Assembly: GCA_937873205.1 (NCBI GenBank)
Contig: CALMVO010000026.1
Location: forward strand, 1-56,164
Direction: 5' to 3'
Source of the DNA: an uncultured Acetobacteraceae bacterium
Lineage (GTDB): Bacteria; Pseudomonadota; Alphaproteobacteria; Acetobacterales; Acetobacteraceae
Length of the DNA stretch: 56,164 nucleotides
The position numbers and the translations under genes were made by a program. The notes under the pieces are model-generated. The model was given only the letters and a program-made list of their open reading frames with translations. It was not told the DNA's origin and made no database searches. Shown here one piece after another: positions 54,855-56,164 of this stretch. Each line of letters opens with the position of its first letter. The first letter of the stretch is position 1.

Positions 54855-55325
54855 CTAGGGATCATCCACCTCGAACAGCCCCTCGACTTCAACCGGCGCG
54901 TCCAGCGGCAGCGAGGGCACGCCGATGGTGGAGCGGGCGTGGCGTCCGGCCTCGCCGAAGATCGCCACCGCCAGGTCGGAGGCGCCGTTCATGACGGTGG
55001 CATGCTGAGTGAAATCGGGTGTGCAGGCGATATACCCGCCAAGCCGGATCACGCGGCGCACGGCGCCGAGCCCGCCCAGCGCCGCGTCGAGCTGAGCCAC
55101 GATGTTGATCATGCAGGCGCGCGCCGCCGCCGCCCCCATCTCGACGGTGACGCCGCCGCCGAGCTTGCCGTTGCTGGCGAGCCTGCCCTCCACCAGCGGC
55201 AGCTGGCCGGAGACCACCAGCAGGGCGCCGCTGCGAGCGTAGGCGACATAGTTGGCGACCGGCGCCGCGGCAGCGGGCAGCACGATGCCGAGTGCCGCCA
55301 GCCGCTCGGCGGGGGTAGCGGTCAC
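54855..55325 (-). CDS. RidA family protein
   Basis: A 156-aa YjgF/YER057c/UK114 protein of the longer subgroup (ASNGKLGGGVTVEMGAAAARACMINIVAQ, ARSTIGVPSLPLDAPVEVE with the conserved Arg). Family members hydrolyse reactive enamine/imine intermediates; activity of this subgroup is less sure. It overlaps the ribonucleotide reductase end by 4 bp and is likely cotranscribed with it. Confidence 0.88.
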   Translation of the reverse strand: MTATPAERLAALGIVLPAAAAPVANYVAYARSGALLVVSGQLPLVEGRLASNGKLGGGVTVEMGAAAARACMINIVAQLDAALGGLGAVRRVIRLGGYIACTPDFTQHATVMNGASDLAVAIFGEAGRHARSTIGVPSLPLDAPVEVEGLFEVDDP

Positions 55326-56164
55326 GGGCGGCCGCCGACGACGCGCAGCGCCGCACGCCCTGTCGGCCTGGAGGCGCCGCTCGCCGGCAGGTCGAGCGGC
55401 AGCAGCGGCGGCTCGTCCGGAACCGACGGACCCGCATGCGGCATGTCGGGCAGCACCCGTCCGAGATAGGCTTCCGACAGGGTGCGGAAGGCGTAGTCGA
55501 GCAGCGAGGTGGCATGGGCGATGGAGCCGTCGCCCTCGACCGCGCCCGCCGGCCCGAATCGGGTGTAGGCGAAGGCGTCCACATAGGCCTCCAGCGGCAC
55601 GCCGTGCTGCAGCCCGAGGCTGACGGCACGGCCGAACGCGTCCATCAGCCCGCGCTGCGCCGGCGTCTCGCGCGGCGGCGTGATGGCGAGCTCGCCCAGG
55701 CTGCCGTCCTCGAACTCGCCGGTCTGCAGGAACAGCCGGTGGCCGCCGATCGCCGCCTTCTGGGTGAAGCCGCGACGCCGCGGCGGCATCTCGCGACGTC
55801 CGCCGCTGGCCGCCGGCAGCGTCGGCCGGTGCTCCGGCAGCGGCGGCATGTGGTCGACCAGGCCCGCGAGCGCGCGGTGCATCGACAGCCAGGCCTCGCG
55901 TCCCGGACGCGGCAGCACCCCATCGCCGGCGAGGCTGAGCGCGAGCGCCGCCTCTGGGGTAAGGCCGCGGCCGGACAGCCGGGCCAGCGTGCTCTGCGAC
56001 AGGCGCCCGTCTGCCCGCAGCGGCGAGAAGATCGGCGCTAGGCCGCAGCCCTCGACGCCGAGCAGCGCATCCACCGGCCCCGGTTCGGAGAACCCGGTCT
56101 GCACCACGCAGCCGGCGGAGGGGGCGCCGGCGATGCCGCGGGCCAACGCCGCGAGCCCGGGCAC
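55322..56164 (-). CDS. nrdJ: Adenosylcobalamin-dependent ribonucleotide reductase, C-terminal part
   Basis: A 280-aa fragment; the gene runs off the right end of the window. The C-terminal module is recognised: RRRGFTQKAAIGGHRLFLQTGEFEDGSLGE, FGRAVSLGLQHGVPLEAYVDAF, TRFGPAGAVEGDGSI and LDYAFRTLSEAYLGR. Class II enzymes reduce ribonucleotides with coenzyme B12 and work with or without oxygen, so a B12 supply is implied. The catalytic centre lies outside the window. Confidence 0.9.
   Translation of the reverse strand: MPGLAALARGIAGAPSAGCVVQTGFSEPGPVDALLGVEGCGLAPIFSPLRADGRLSQSTLARLSGRGLTPEAALALSLAGDGVLPRPGREAWLSMHRALAGLVDHMPPLPEHRPTLPAASGGRREMPPRRRGFTQKAAIGGHRLFLQTGEFEDGSLGELAITPPRETPAQRGLMDAFGRAVSLGLQHGVPLEAYVDAFAYTRFGPAGAVEGDGSIAHATSLLDYAFRTLSEAYLGRVLPDMPHAGPSVPDEPPLLPLDLPASGASRPTGRAALRVVGGRP

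Overview
The window is a piece of a high-GC alphaproteobacterial chromosome, most likely from the Acetobacteraceae (Rhodospirillales). The grounds are the protein similarity of the housekeeping genes as I recognise them, alphaproteobacterial markers (FliX, a zinc-ligand-depleted DksA, CtrA-type boxes, a DUF6468-like flagellar protein), and a dispersed intergenic double-hairpin repeat of a kind I associate with acetic acid bacteria. No rRNA, tRNA, CRISPR array, transposase or phage gene was recognised. Region 1 (1-30,400) is mostly housekeeping. It holds a minus-strand run ctaA-tldD-Bcr/CflA exporter-MFS exporter, then a TVP38/DedA-like protein, apt, sthA, a low-GC lipoprotein gene and the aroQ-accB-accC operon. 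After these come an RlpA-like protein, a YihY/BrkB protein, an ornithine/diaminopimelate-type decarboxylase, a CorC/hemolysin-type protein, a soluble lytic transglycosylase, a uracil-DNA glycosylase, a TPR protein coupled to ispE, a YqaA protein, an OmpR/EnvZ-like two-component pair, a PRC-barrel protein, another MFS protein, a rhodanese and a DUF2272 lipoprotein. Six repeat loci sit in this part and after icd, nearly always directly behind stop codons. Region 2 (30,400-50,720) is flagellar. The first block (31.3-43.4 kb) has clearly lower G+C. It holds a FlgN-like gene, flgJ (rod-binding part only), flgI, fliX, a dksA-like gene, flgH, flgA, flgG and flgF, then divergently fliL, fliM, a DUF6468-like gene, a motE-like gene and a 917-aa periplasmic TPR protein with its own promoter. 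A very basic, histone-H1-like protein precedes it. speD and speE follow, separated by a strong terminator, then about 1 kb of poorly coding DNA. The second, GC-rich block (46.1-50.7 kb) holds fliP, fliO, flgB, flgC, fliE, fliQ, fliR and flhB. Together the blocks cover rod, P and L rings, switch FliM and most of the export gate. FlhA, FliF, FliG, FliN, the hook, filament and stator genes are not in the window. Region 3 (50,720-56,164) holds recA, icd (with a Fur-like palindrome upstream), a COG3146 acyltransferase-like protein, a RidA-family protein and the C-terminal end of an adenosylcobalamin-dependent ribonucleotide reductase. The most interesting signals are: the repeat family, with hairpin stems that covary and a 27-bp palindromic cassette nested in the loop of either hairpin; two CtrA-type boxes placed symmetrically between flgF and fliL; the 917-aa TPR protein as a candidate lineage-specific motor component; and the compositional break between the two flagellar blocks.
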